From contig JBCDDC010000021.1 in the NCBI GenBank assembly GCA_039180675.1, forward strand, positions 1 through 64,000: a stretch of 64,000 nt of DNA. Direction: 5' to 3'. The notes beneath the pieces are model-generated. The model saw only the letters and a list, made by a program, of their open reading frames with translations. It was not told the origin of the DNA and searched no databases. Shown here one piece after another: positions 8,522 through 16,188 of this stretch (position 1 is the stretch's first letter; every line of letters begins with the position of its first letter). Position numbers and translations under genes: made by a program. This stretch comes from Thermohalobaculum sp039180675 (GTDB taxonomy: Bacteria > Pseudomonadota > Alphaproteobacteria > Rhodobacterales > Rhodobacteraceae).

Positions 8522-9502
8522 TCAACGCCGCCCGCCCGCCAGTTCGATCCTGGAAGCCCGGTTCCTCCTGTTCTCACGCCATGCTGTGAAGATCCCGGCC
8601 CCTGCGATCAAGGCCATGCCCAGGGCCATCCAGCCGTCAGGCAGGTCGTTGAACAGGACCCAGCCCCACAGCGTCGCGAAAATCAGATAGCTGTAATCGA
8701 ACGGGGCGAGCCAGCTCGACTCGGCACTTTGATAGGCTTTGGCGAGCGCGATGTTCGAGGTCAGGTTCAAGACGCTGCAGAGAAGTGCGATCAGGAAGAC
8801 ATCGACACTCGGCGTCACCCATCCGCGGGTCAGGTAGGGGATGGTTTGTTGAATTTCAGTCGGCAGGGGCGAGAGAGTCAGCGTGAAAAGCCCCAGCGTT
8901 CCTGCCGCGCCAAAGGCAAGCGCCACACCCATGGCCAGTGTCACCGGGCTCTCACCCCGGCACCAGCGCCGGGTCAGGATGATGACACCGGCATAGGAGA
9001 GCCCGGCACCGACCGGCAGCAGCTTGATCGGGGAGAAGTCGCTCGAGCCCGGTTGCAGGATCAGGACAGCCCCGATTGCACCGATGGCAACGGCCGAGAT
9101 CCTCTGGATCCCGATCTGCTCCCGCAGGATCAGCCACGAGAGGATCGTGACGAAGATCGGGAAGGTGTAGAGCCCTGCCGCCATCTCGGCCAGCGTCAGC
9201 TGTTCCACCCCGCCAAAGAAGCAGAACATCGCGGTCAGCAGGCAGAGCGAGCGGAGCACGACTGCCCACATACGCTCCGGTCGTCTCGGCAGCCCGCCCC
9301 AAAGGAGCCGCGCGAGGATCAGGATCAGCATCAGGTTGCTGATCGAGCGGATGGTCTGGAAGGTCCAGATCGATGTGTCGGGTGCAGCAACCCGGATCAT
9401 CCCGTCCTGAAAACCCAGGGTGAAAAGCGCGAACAGCATCAACCCGGCGGCGAGGCCGGGGCGGTCTGTCGAGGTCCCGTCGAGAAATCCGCTGCGGGTC
9501 AT
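8522..9502 (-). CDS. EamA/DMT family membrane transporter
   Basis: 326 residues, about ten predicted membrane helices in two EamA repeats (first repeat about 20-150, second about 165-300), the normal drug/metabolite transporter layout. Substrate unknown. The ATG at 9502 lies only 10 bases downstream of the cobQ stop on the same strand, so the gene is probably the last gene of the minus-strand cobalamin operon; no strong ribosome site is evident, which fits re-initiation after cobQ. An upstream start (9568) would overlap cobQ heavily. Given the operon, export or uptake of a corrinoid precursor or related metabolite is a testable idea, not established. Confidence 0.88.
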   Translation of the reverse strand: MTRSGFLDGTSTDRPGLAAGLMLFALFTLGFQDGMIRVAAPDTSIWTFQTIRSISNLMLILILARLLWGGLPRRPERMWAVVLRSLCLLTAMFCFFGGVEQLTLAEMAAGLYTFPIFVTILSWLILREQIGIQRISAVAIGAIGAVLILQPGSSDFSPIKLLPVGAGLSYAGVIILTRRWCRGESPVTLAMGVALAFGAAGTLGLFTLTLSPLPTEIQQTIPYLTRGWVTPSVDVFLIALLCSVLNLTSNIALAKAYQSAESSWLAPFDYSYLIFATLWGWVLFNDLPDGWMALGMALIAGAGIFTAWRENRRNRASRIELAGGRR

Positions 9503-9512
9503 GCGGGCTAGA

Positions 9513-10982
9513 CTAGGTGCCGGGAGGCCCCCTGTCCGGCACAGATGCGACAGCGAGCAGGGCATCAAGGTCGATTACCTGCTCCAGATGCGCCGCGAGG
9601 GCATCCAGTGTCTGATCGACCTCAGTGCTGTAGGCTATGTTGGAGACCGGCGCGCCGAGGCGTTGAAGGAACGCACGGCGATAGCTGTCCTCGCCGAAAA
9701 TTCCGTGCAGATAGGCCCCTTCGACACGCCCATCTTCCGAAGTTGCCCCCTCCGGCCGCCCCTCGATTTCGAACAGCGGCCTCGCCCGGTCAGGTCCATC
9801 GGTTTCACCAATATGGATCTCGTAGCCCGACAGGGAATTGCCCTCGCGATCCGTGCCTGTGACCCGGGTCAGATGTTTCTTTGGCCGCATAACCGTGTCG
9901 ACCTCAAGCATGCCGAGCCCCTGAGACAGCCCCGGCGCACCCTCGATCCCCTCCGGATCGTCGATCGTGCGGCCCAGCATCTGATACCCGCCGCAGATGC
10001 CAAGGATCCGGCCTCCTCGGCGGCGATGCGCCTCTAGATCGACATCCCAGCCCTGCTCGCGAAGAAAGGCAAGGTCGCCCCGCGTCGACTTGGTACCCGC
10101 AAGGATCACCAGATCGGCGACCGGCAGCGGTGATCCGGGCCGCACCATCTCGACCCGCACACCGGGTTCCAGTTTCAGCGGGTCGAAATCATCGAAATTC
10201 GCGATGCGGGAGAGGAGGGGTACCGCAATCACGATCTGCCCCGGTCGATTGTCTGAGCGGATCTCCCAGGCGTCCTCCGCGGGCAGCTTATGAGCGTCGC
10301 CGAACCAGGGGACGGTGCCGAAACCCTTCCAGCCCGTGTGTTCCTCGATTGTCGCGAAACCATCATCGAAAAGGCTGACATCACCGCGAAACTTGTTGAT
10401 CAGGAAGCCCTTGATCAGCGCCGCGTCTGTGGCGTCGAGCACGGCCTTCGTCCCGACCACCTGTGCGATCACGCCGCCCCGGTCGATATCGCCGACGAGG
10501 ATCACGGGAATTCCCGCTGCCTCGGCGAACCCCATGTTCGCGATGTCACCCTTGCGCAGGTTTACCTCGGCGGGGCTGCCCGCCCCTTCGATCAGGACCA
10601 GATCGGCCTGCGAGGCGATGCGGTTGAAGCTGTCGAGGACACCCGCCAGAAGCGTCGGCTTCAACTTCGCGTAATCCCGCGCCGTCGCGTGGGTCAGCCT
10701 TTGACCCTGGAGGACGACCTGCGCACCCTTTTCTGTCTCTGGCTTCAGCAGGACCGGGTTCATGTGCACGCTCGTCTCCACCCGGCAGGCGAGCGCTTGA
10801 AGCGCCTGCGCCCGCCCGATCTCTCCGCCATCGCCCGTGACGGCGGCGTTGTTCGACATGTTCTGCGGTTTGAAGGGGCGCACGTTCAGGCCGCGGTTCG
10901 CAAAAGCCCGGCAGAGGCCCGCGACCAGCACCGATTTGCCAACGTTTGAGCCGGTGCCCTGAAGCATCAGCGCCTTGGTCAT
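9513..10982 (-). CDS. cobQ: Cobyric acid synthase
   Basis: 489 residues. CobQ/CbiP amidates four carboxyls of adenosylcobyrinic acid a,c-diamide using glutamine and ATP. The N-terminal ATP-binding domain shows LMLQGTGSNVGKS (about residues 5-17) and PFKPQNMSNNA; the C-terminal glutamine amidotransferase domain has the nucleophile Cys in ILGICGGYQMLG and the late His in GAYLHGIFG. The ATG at 10982 overlaps the cobU stop by ATGA. The downstream transporter starts 10 bases past the stop. All core motifs are intact. Confidence 0.97.
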   Translation of the reverse strand: MTKALMLQGTGSNVGKSVLVAGLCRAFANRGLNVRPFKPQNMSNNAAVTGDGGEIGRAQALQALACRVETSVHMNPVLLKPETEKGAQVVLQGQRLTHATARDYAKLKPTLLAGVLDSFNRIASQADLVLIEGAGSPAEVNLRKGDIANMGFAEAAGIPVILVGDIDRGGVIAQVVGTKAVLDATDAALIKGFLINKFRGDVSLFDDGFATIEEHTGWKGFGTVPWFGDAHKLPAEDAWEIRSDNRPGQIVIAVPLLSRIANFDDFDPLKLEPGVRVEMVRPGSPLPVADLVILAGTKSTRGDLAFLREQGWDVDLEAHRRRGGRILGICGGYQMLGRTIDDPEGIEGAPGLSQGLGMLEVDTVMRPKKHLTRVTGTDREGNSLSGYEIHIGETDGPDRARPLFEIEGRPEGATSEDGRVEGAYLHGIFGEDSYRRAFLQRLGAPVSNIAYSTEVDQTLDALAAHLEQVIDLDALLAVASVPDRGPPGT

Positions 10983-11491
10983 TTGTCGCCCTTGAGCGTG
11001 AGGGGCAGACCGGCGGCGATGAACTCGACCCGGTCGGCGGCTGCGGCGATACGCTGGTTCAACCGCCCCTGCGCGTCGCGGAACCGCCGCGAGAGGCTCT
11101 CCATCGGTGCGAGCCCGAGGCCGATTTCATTCGAGACGAGCACGATCCGCCCCGGAGCATCGTTGAGCGCGCCGATCAGGTTGCTGGTTTCCTCTTCGAC
11201 ATCCCGCTCATGATGCATCAGGTTCGATAGCCAGAGCGTCAGGCAATCGATCACGAGCGTCGTGTCAGGACCTGCATGCGCGGCCATCGCAGGTCCTAGA
11301 TCGAGTGGCGCTTCCGCCAATGTCCAACTCGGCCCACGCTCTTCCTGATGCAGCCGAATGCGTTCGGTCATCTCGTCGTCGAGAGCTTCGGCGGTCGCAA
11401 TGAACACATGCGGTGGCGGCGCGAGTGCGAGCGCCCGGGCCGATTTGCCCGATCGCGCACCACCGAGGATGAAGGTCACATGCGCCATCAT
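10979..11491 (-). CDS. cobU: Bifunctional adenosylcobinamide kinase / adenosylcobinamide-phosphate guanylyltransferase
   Basis: 170 residues, typical of CobU/CobP. The P-loop FILGGARSGKS is at residues 7-17, followed by the FIATAEALDDEM strand, the LVIDCLTLWLSNL motif and VSNEIGLGLAPMESLSRRFRDAQGRLNQ, all diagnostic. It phosphorylates adenosylcobinamide and transfers GMP, activating the corrinoid for nucleotide loop attachment. Two adjacent ATGs (11491 and 11488) are possible; the first overlaps the previous stop as ATGA. The stop overlaps cobQ. Confidence 0.96.
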   Translation of the reverse strand: MMAHVTFILGGARSGKSARALALAPPPHVFIATAEALDDEMTERIRLHQEERGPSWTLAEAPLDLGPAMAAHAGPDTTLVIDCLTLWLSNLMHHERDVEEETSNLIGALNDAPGRIVLVSNEIGLGLAPMESLSRRFRDAQGRLNQRIAAAADRVEFIAAGLPLTLKGDK

Positions 11492-12009
11492 ACGATCTCG
11501 TGCGCCAGATGGATCGGCGTGGCGTAGGGGACGGGTGTTGCAAACGCCTCCTCGAAACTCTGGCCGAGATAGGCGATCCGTGCGACCCGGACCGGCCCCG
11601 CATGGGTGATGATCACGGAGTCGCTGTCGATTTCCGCAAGAGCCGCCAGAACCCGGCCCGACATCTCGGTAAAGCTCTCGCCACCAGGAGGGCGCCGGTT
11701 GACAGGATCAGAGGTCCAGAAATCGCTCTCCGCCCGGTCGATCTCGTCCCAGCGTCGGCCTTCCCAATGCCCGAAATCGAGCTCTTGCAAGCGATCGTCG
11801 CAGTGCAAATCGACCTCATGTGCTTCTACAATCGCCTCGGCCAGCTTCAGGCAGCGGGTGGCGGGGCTGGAGTAGAGGCGTCTCACCGAGGGCAATTGCG
11901 TGAGCACCGCAGCGATCTCCATGGAAGCCGCTGGACCCAGACCGAGATCGAGGCGCCCATAGCAAACGCCGCGTTCGACATCCGGTGTGGGATGGCGGAG
12001 GAAGATCAC
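11488..12009 (-). CDS. cobC: Histidine phosphatase, probable alpha-ribazole phosphatase
   Basis: 173 residues. The RHP motif (IFLRHPTPDVERG, phospho-acceptor His at residue 5), SSPATRCLKLAEA, ELDFGHWEGRRWDEI and the second catalytic His in VIITHAGPVRVARI define a phosphoglycerate-mutase-like phosphatase. Placement between cobS and cobU points to alpha-ribazole-5'-phosphate phosphatase (CobC), acting in nucleotide loop assembly. The start is a GTG at 12009 overlapping the cobS stop (GTGA); longer in-frame extensions run into cobS and lack homology. Substrate assignment comes from context; the phosphatase family itself is clear. Confidence 0.88.
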   Translation of the reverse strand: MIFLRHPTPDVERGVCYGRLDLGLGPAASMEIAAVLTQLPSVRRLYSSPATRCLKLAEAIVEAHEVDLHCDDRLQELDFGHWEGRRWDEIDRAESDFWTSDPVNRRPPGGESFTEMSGRVLAALAEIDSDSVIITHAGPVRVARIAYLGQSFEEAFATPVPYATPIHLAHEIV

Positions 12010-12749
12010 GCGAAGAGCCCGGCGAAGGTGATCAGGGCGGCTGTCTCGCCCACATGCGCAATGGCGCCGAGCCCGTCCCCGGTGTAGCCGCCGACCCGGC
12101 GCAATTGGGCTCGGAGCACCAGCCAGCCGACGGCCCCGGCCAAGACCAAAGCCCAAAGTGCAGAGAAGCCGAGCAGCAGGCAGAACGCTGCTGTTGTGCC
12201 GAGTGCGAAGAGGATCTCGACCGAGCGCGCGCCGTCTTCGACCATCTCGCCCAAGCCCGATGGCCGCGCATATCCGGCAATGCGTGTCACGGGCACCATC
12301 ATCGCCCGGCCTGTCGCCCCTGCAGCAATCAGGGCCAGAACCCCGGTCGAGGGGGTCAGGGCCGCCAGCGACGCCCAGCGGAGTGCCAGCGAAAGAGCAA
12401 CAGCGACCATGCCATAGGTTCCGATCCGGCTGTCGCGCATGATCTCGAGCGCCTTGTCCCGATCCGCGTGGCCGCCAAGCGCATCGGCCGTATCGGCGAG
12501 CCCATCCTCATGCAGGGCGCCCGTCACCAGCACTCCCGTCAGGATCGCGAGCCCCGCCGCGACTGCCGCTGGCAAGACATCGGAACCGACCCACCAGACG
12601 GTCCCGGCAATCGCGCCCACCATGGCTCCGGTCAACGCAAAGTAGCGCGAGGCACGGGCGAGCCGGTCAGACTCCCAGCAATGGGTGCCAATAGGCAGGC
12701 GGGTGAGAAACTGGACCGCCGAGGCGAAAAGCAAGACTTCGCGGCTCAT
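12006..12749 (-). CDS. cobS: Adenosylcobinamide-GDP ribazoletransferase (cobalamin synthase)
   Basis: 247 residues, hydrophobic with about six to seven membrane helices. It joins adenosylcobinamide-GDP to alpha-ribazole (phosphate) in the inner membrane. The family motif HEDGLADTADALGGH (about residues 80-94), preceded by TGVLVTGAL, and the later MRDSRIGTYGMVAV and ATGRAMMV segments are intact. The ATG at 12749 overlaps the cobT stop (ATGA at 12746-12749). The gene is called cobV in Pseudomonas denitrificans nomenclature. Confidence 0.95.
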   Translation of the reverse strand: MSREVLLFASAVQFLTRLPIGTHCWESDRLARASRYFALTGAMVGAIAGTVWWVGSDVLPAAVAAGLAILTGVLVTGALHEDGLADTADALGGHADRDKALEIMRDSRIGTYGMVAVALSLALRWASLAALTPSTGVLALIAAGATGRAMMVPVTRIAGYARPSGLGEMVEDGARSVEILFALGTTAAFCLLLGFSALWALVLAGAVGWLVLRAQLRRVGGYTGDGLGAIAHVGETAALITFAGLFA

Positions 12750-13789
12750 GCGCCTGACCTGCCGGATACCCCGGCGCTCTCGAAGGTCGCCATATCCGAA
12801 AGCATCGCGGTCGCGGCCTTGAGAAGCGGCAGCGCGAGGAGCGCACCCGATCCTTCGCCAAGCCGAAGCTCGAGATCCAGCAGAGGGTTGGCCCCGAGAT
12901 AACCCAGCAACGCCCGATGGCCCGGCTCGTGACCGCGATGGGCATAGAAGAGGTGGGTCGCCATCTCCGGCCGCGCCTCGACCGCTGCCATCGCGGCGGC
13001 GGTCGAGATGAACCCGTCGACCAGAACCGCCGCGCCATCCGATGCAGCCCCGATCGCCGCACCGGCCATGGCGGCGAGCTCGAGGCCGCCGAAGGCCGCA
13101 AGGGCTTGCTCCGGGCCGAGGGGAGGCGTGTGCCTCCCGGCCGCACGGTCGAGCACGGCAAGCTTCCGGGCAACGCCCGCCGGGTCGAGCCCGGCTCCAG
13201 GGCCTACCAGACGCTCCAACGGGATGGCGCCAATCGCATGGCCGATCAGAGCGGCGCTGGAGGTGTTGCCGATCCCCATCTCGCCAAGCGCAACGATCTG
13301 TGCGCCCGCTGCCACCACCTCCCGCGCAAGATTGGCACCGAACATCAGGGCTGCCCAAACTTCCTCCGGTGTCAGCGCGTCCTCGATCGCCGCATTTCGG
13401 GTGCCCCGGCGAATGCCGGCGCGGCGCAGGTCCGGGTGCTCCGGGATCCGCGCAGACACGCCTGCATCTGCCACGATCACTTTGGCGCCTGCCGTGCGGG
13501 CAAAGACATTGGCGGCAGCACCCCCAGACAGGAAATTCTGGACCATCTGTGCGGTTACTTCAGATGGCCAGGCCGAGACGCCTTCTGCGACGATCCCATG
13601 GTCCCCGGCGAAAAGCAGCAGGCAGGCCTCGCTCCCTGGCGTCGCGGTCCCTTGCGCCACCGCTATCTGCTGGGCGAGCGTCTCGATCCGCCCGAGGCTG
13701 CCTCGTGGCTTGGTCTTGGCATCGATTGCGGCCTGCACCCGTTCCGCCAGGCCCGGAACAGGGGCCGGGATGGAGAGGTGCTCAAGCAT
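12746..13789 (-). CDS. cobT: Nicotinate-nucleotide-dimethylbenzimidazole phosphoribosyltransferase
   Basis: 347 residues, normal length. CobT makes alpha-ribazole phosphate from dimethylbenzimidazole and nicotinate mononucleotide. Visible blocks are TKPRGSLGRIETLAQQIA, LLFAGDHGIVAEGVSAWPSEVT, GGAAANVFA, GEMGIGNTSSAAL and the EGSGALLALPLL segment carrying the catalytic Glu near the C-terminus. The ATG at 13789 shares one base with the stop of the preceding DUF1636 gene (TGATG). The upstream open extension has no family similarity. Equivalent to cobU in Pseudomonas denitrificans naming. Confidence 0.96.
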   Translation of the reverse strand: MLEHLSIPAPVPGLAERVQAAIDAKTKPRGSLGRIETLAQQIAVAQGTATPGSEACLLLFAGDHGIVAEGVSAWPSEVTAQMVQNFLSGGAAANVFARTAGAKVIVADAGVSARIPEHPDLRRAGIRRGTRNAAIEDALTPEEVWAALMFGANLAREVVAAGAQIVALGEMGIGNTSSAALIGHAIGAIPLERLVGPGAGLDPAGVARKLAVLDRAAGRHTPPLGPEQALAAFGGLELAAMAGAAIGAASDGAAVLVDGFISTAAAMAAVEARPEMATHLFYAHRGHEPGHRALLGYLGANPLLDLELRLGEGSGALLALPLLKAATAMLSDMATFESAGVSGRSGA

Positions 13790-14154
13790 CAGATCGCCGG
13801 GATCCTGGCTACGAAATGCCCCTTCACACCCTGTGGCCACTGTTTGAAAGGCACGCGCCCTGTCTCGCTGTCTCGATGAAGCTGGGCGTAGTCGACCAGA
13901 GCCTCGGCCGCCTCCGGCTCTGGCGCGAATCTGCCGAGCACGTAGGTCAGCTTGCCGGGTGCCGCGATCGCCGTGTTGCAATGGCGCTCACACCCCATGA
14001 GGCAGGATTGGCGGCGCACCTCGATGCCGGAGACACGGGCCGCGCGCTTCTCGACCTCTTCCGCGAACACCTCACCTCCCGTGCGCCCATCGGGCCCTGT
14101 CTTCTCGTCCTCTGCATATCGGCAGGTGTCGCAGACGATGATCGTGGTGGTCAT
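13789..14154 (-). CDS. DUF1636 family predicted metal-binding protein
   Basis: 121 residues. Starts MTTTIIVCDTCRYAEDE and contains a second Cys-rich site, RRQSCLMGCERHCNTAI, so five cysteines (CxxC, then CxxxC and a further Cys) are available for metal or Fe-S binding. These features match DUF1636/COG5469, a family often found near cobalamin genes. It is the first gene of the minus-strand cobalamin operon and is coupled to cobT by TGATG. Biochemical function is unknown; a role in cobalt handling or delivery is a reasonable inference only. Confidence 0.85.
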   Translation of the reverse strand: MTTTIIVCDTCRYAEDEKTGPDGRTGGEVFAEEVEKRAARVSGIEVRRQSCLMGCERHCNTAIAAPGKLTYVLGRFAPEPEAAEALVDYAQLHRDSETGRVPFKQWPQGVKGHFVARIPAI

Positions 14155-14388
14155 GCGTGCCTCTCCTCTCGCTCCCACAGCATTGCAGGGCTGGTGTCGT
14201 CTTCCGCCCCGCAAGAGGCGATTTTTCGTTTGAAGCCGACATAGCGTGCGCCTATGCAGGGAGCAATGAACAGCGCGCCCTTTTTTGAGGGCCGAGCGGA
14301 GCTGTCTGAGGGCCGACCAAATCGCGGGGTCTGAAAAGGCAGGGTTGTTCGGGGGTCTCCCCGTGCGTCGCAGCAACAGGAGAGACTG
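14155..14388. promoter_or_regulatory. Divergent control region of the two cobalamin operons
   Basis: 234 bases separate the DUF1636 start (minus) from the small membrane protein start (plus). Promoters for both arms must lie here or nearby. I looked for the conserved B12-box (GCCACTG) and the other constant elements of the cobalamin riboswitch on both strands and did not recognise them. A good ribosome site (AGGAGAG) precedes the plus-strand gene. Confidence 0.35.
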
Positions 14389-14598
14389 ATGCGCCTTTCA
14401 GCTTTGATCATCGCCCTTATTGCCACCCCCGCAGCCGCCCATCCCGGCCATTTCGCCGAGCTTGGCGGCCATAGCCACTGGATCGCTCTCGGCGCGCTGG
14501 TTGCGGCTGGGGCGCTCGCGGCCTGGCTGCTTGCCAGCAAAGGCACCGAGGAGGATGCCGAGGACGAGGACGCCGAGGCCGAAGAGGCCGAGCGGTGA
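14389..14598 (+). CDS. Small membrane protein (DUF6732-like)
   Basis: 69 residues: signal-like N-terminus (MRLSALIIALIATPAAA), a short HPGHFAELGGHSHW stretch with four His residues, a transmembrane helix (about 32-50, IALGALVAAGALAAWLLA) and a very acidic tail of Asp/Glu/Ala (about 55-69). The form resembles small Rhodobacterales proteins I believe are grouped as DUF6732. The His cluster just outside the membrane and the acidic tail look suited to metal binding. It opens the plus-strand cobalamin operon with an AGGAGAG ribosome site. A link to cobalt supply is inference. Confidence 0.65.
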   Translation: MRLSALIIALIATPAAAHPGHFAELGGHSHWIALGALVAAGALAAWLLASKGTEEDAEDEDAEAEEAER

Positions 14599-14656
14599 GC
14601 AAGGCGGCTTCCGCCGCCGGTCGACCTCGCGCCTTGGGCATGTGAGAGGACGCGAG

Positions 14657-15556
14657 GTGCCACTTTTCGACAGCTACCTCATCGTCGATTGGTCAGCCGC
14701 GAGCACTCCGAAACGGGGGGCAGACAGCATCTGGTGGGCACTCGCGCGGCGCGAGGGCGGTTTGCAGGCCATCGGCAATCCGACCACACGTGCCGAGGCG
14801 GTTGATATCCTCACCCATCTGATCGCGACTGAGGCCGATACGGGCCACCGCACGCTCGTCGGGTTCGACTTCCCCTTTGGCTACCCTGCAGGCTTTGCGG
14901 CGCGGGTCACCGGCAAAGCGTCGGCGCTCGCCTTCTGGGATTGGCTCTCGGATGAGATCATGGATGCCCCCGACAACGCCAACAACCGCTTCGAGATCGC
15001 CGAGAAGCTGAACATGCTCTTCGAAGGCCCCGGCCCGTTCTGGGGGCGGCCCTCCAGCCTGGCGACCTCCGTTCCCGAAAAGAAGGTTGGCATCAGCTAT
15101 GATCAGGTCGCCGAACGCAGGATCGTCGAGCTGAGGCAGAAATCCGCCCAGCCGACCTGGAAGCTGTTCACGACCGGTTCGGTTGGCAGCCAGGTGCTGC
15201 TCGGCCTTCCCGCGTTGAACCGCTTGCGCCGTGACCGGCGGCTGAGCGGCAGGGTCGCGGTCTGGCCCTTTGAGACGGGCCTCGCGGCGCCGGAAGCTCC
15301 GGTCACACTAGCGGAGATCTACCCCTCACTGCTCGATAAGGATGTCGCGCGGCGGCGCGTGTCCGACGAGGTGAAGGATCGTGCTCAAGTGCGGGTGAAT
15401 GCGGCCGCCTTCGCGGCTCTCGATGCCCAAGACGGGCTGGAGGTTCTCTTCACTGGAGCCGCAGATTTCACGACGGCCGAACGGGATATGGTCGAAACCG
15501 AGGAGGCGTGGATCCTGGGCGTCGGTTTCGAGGATCGCCTGCGGGAGGCCGCCTGA
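14657..15556 (+). CDS. Unassigned protein with DWSA motif (RNase H-fold-like), cobalamin operon
   Basis: 299 residues. The N-terminal YLIVDWSAASTPKRGADSIWW and the later LVGFDFPFGYPAGF resemble the Asp-bearing strands of DUF429-like/RNase H-fold predicted nucleases, but I cannot assign a family with confidence. Other features are PFWGRPSS, WKLFTTGSVGSQ and the C-terminal ETEEAWILGVG. No membrane helix. The start is GTG 14657 with GAGAGGA seven bases upstream. It shares one base with cobH (TGATG), so it is translated with the corrin-ring genes. Similar proteins next to cobH are known in Rhodobacterales, where naming is inconsistent. Function unknown. Confidence 0.75.
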   Translation: MPLFDSYLIVDWSAASTPKRGADSIWWALARREGGLQAIGNPTTRAEAVDILTHLIATEADTGHRTLVGFDFPFGYPAGFAARVTGKASALAFWDWLSDEIMDAPDNANNRFEIAEKLNMLFEGPGPFWGRPSSLATSVPEKKVGISYDQVAERRIVELRQKSAQPTWKLFTTGSVGSQVLLGLPALNRLRRDRRLSGRVAVWPFETGLAAPEAPVTLAEIYPSLLDKDVARRRVSDEVKDRAQVRVNAAAFAALDAQDGLEVLFTGAADFTTAERDMVETEEAWILGVGFEDRLREAA

Positions 15557-16188
15557 TGCTGCGCTATCAGCGTGACCCTGCCGAGATCTATCGCCAATCC
15601 TTCGCGACCGTGCGTGACGAAGCCCGGCTCGACCACCTGCCCGACGATCTGCGCGATACCGCGATCCGTCTGGTCCATGCCTGCGGAATGCCGGATATCA
15701 CGGCGCGGTTGGCGTGGTCCGCCGATCTTTCGGTATCTGCCCGCGCGGCTCTCGCCCGCGGTGCACCGATCCTGTGTGACTGCGAGGCGGTTGCCAGTAT
15801 GATCGTGCGTGCGCGGCTGCCGCGCGAGAACCCGGTGATCTGCACGCTGAACGCGCCCGAAACCCGCGCTATTGCCGAGCGGATCGGGAACACCCGCAGT
15901 GCCGCCGCCGTCACGCTCTGGGAAAGCTCGATCGATGGTGCGATCATTGCCATCGGGAACGCCCCGACGGCGCTATTCCACCTCATGGAGTTGATCGATC
16001 AGGGATTCCTGAAACCCGCCGCGATCCTCGGCTTCCCGGTCGGCTTCGTGGGTGCGGCGGAGTCGAAGGCCGAGCTGGCCGCCAACCCGCGCGCGCCGTT
16101 TATGACCCTGCGCGGGCGCCGGGGCGGGTCCGCGATGGCGGCAGCCGCCGTCAACGGGTTGGCCGCCGGGCTGGAGACACCGCAATGA
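15556..16188 (+). CDS. cobH: Precorrin-8X methylmutase
   Basis: 210 residues. CobH moves the methyl group from C-11 to C-12 to give hydrogenobyrinic acid. The catalytic His is His41 in RLVHACGMPD; PILCDCEAVASMI, TRSAAAVTLWE, AIGNAPTALFHLMELI and the GFPVGFVGAAESK block are conserved. The ATG at 15556 overlaps the upstream stop by one base, and the stop overlaps cobL by ATGA. All segments expected of the family are present. Confidence 0.96.
   Translation: MLRYQRDPAEIYRQSFATVRDEARLDHLPDDLRDTAIRLVHACGMPDITARLAWSADLSVSARAALARGAPILCDCEAVASMIVRARLPRENPVICTLNAPETRAIAERIGNTRSAAAVTLWESSIDGAIIAIGNAPTALFHLMELIDQGFLKPAAILGFPVGFVGAAESKAELAANPRAPFMTLRGRRGGSAMAAAAVNGLAAGLETPQ

Noticed and set aside
12917..13879. 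Open frames on the plus strand opposite cobT
   Set aside because: No domain, and the minus-strand gene is coupled in an operon by overlapping start/stop codons.
14155..14388. Cobalamin riboswitch
   Set aside because: No B12-box or conserved core seen on either strand; a covariance-model search would settle it.
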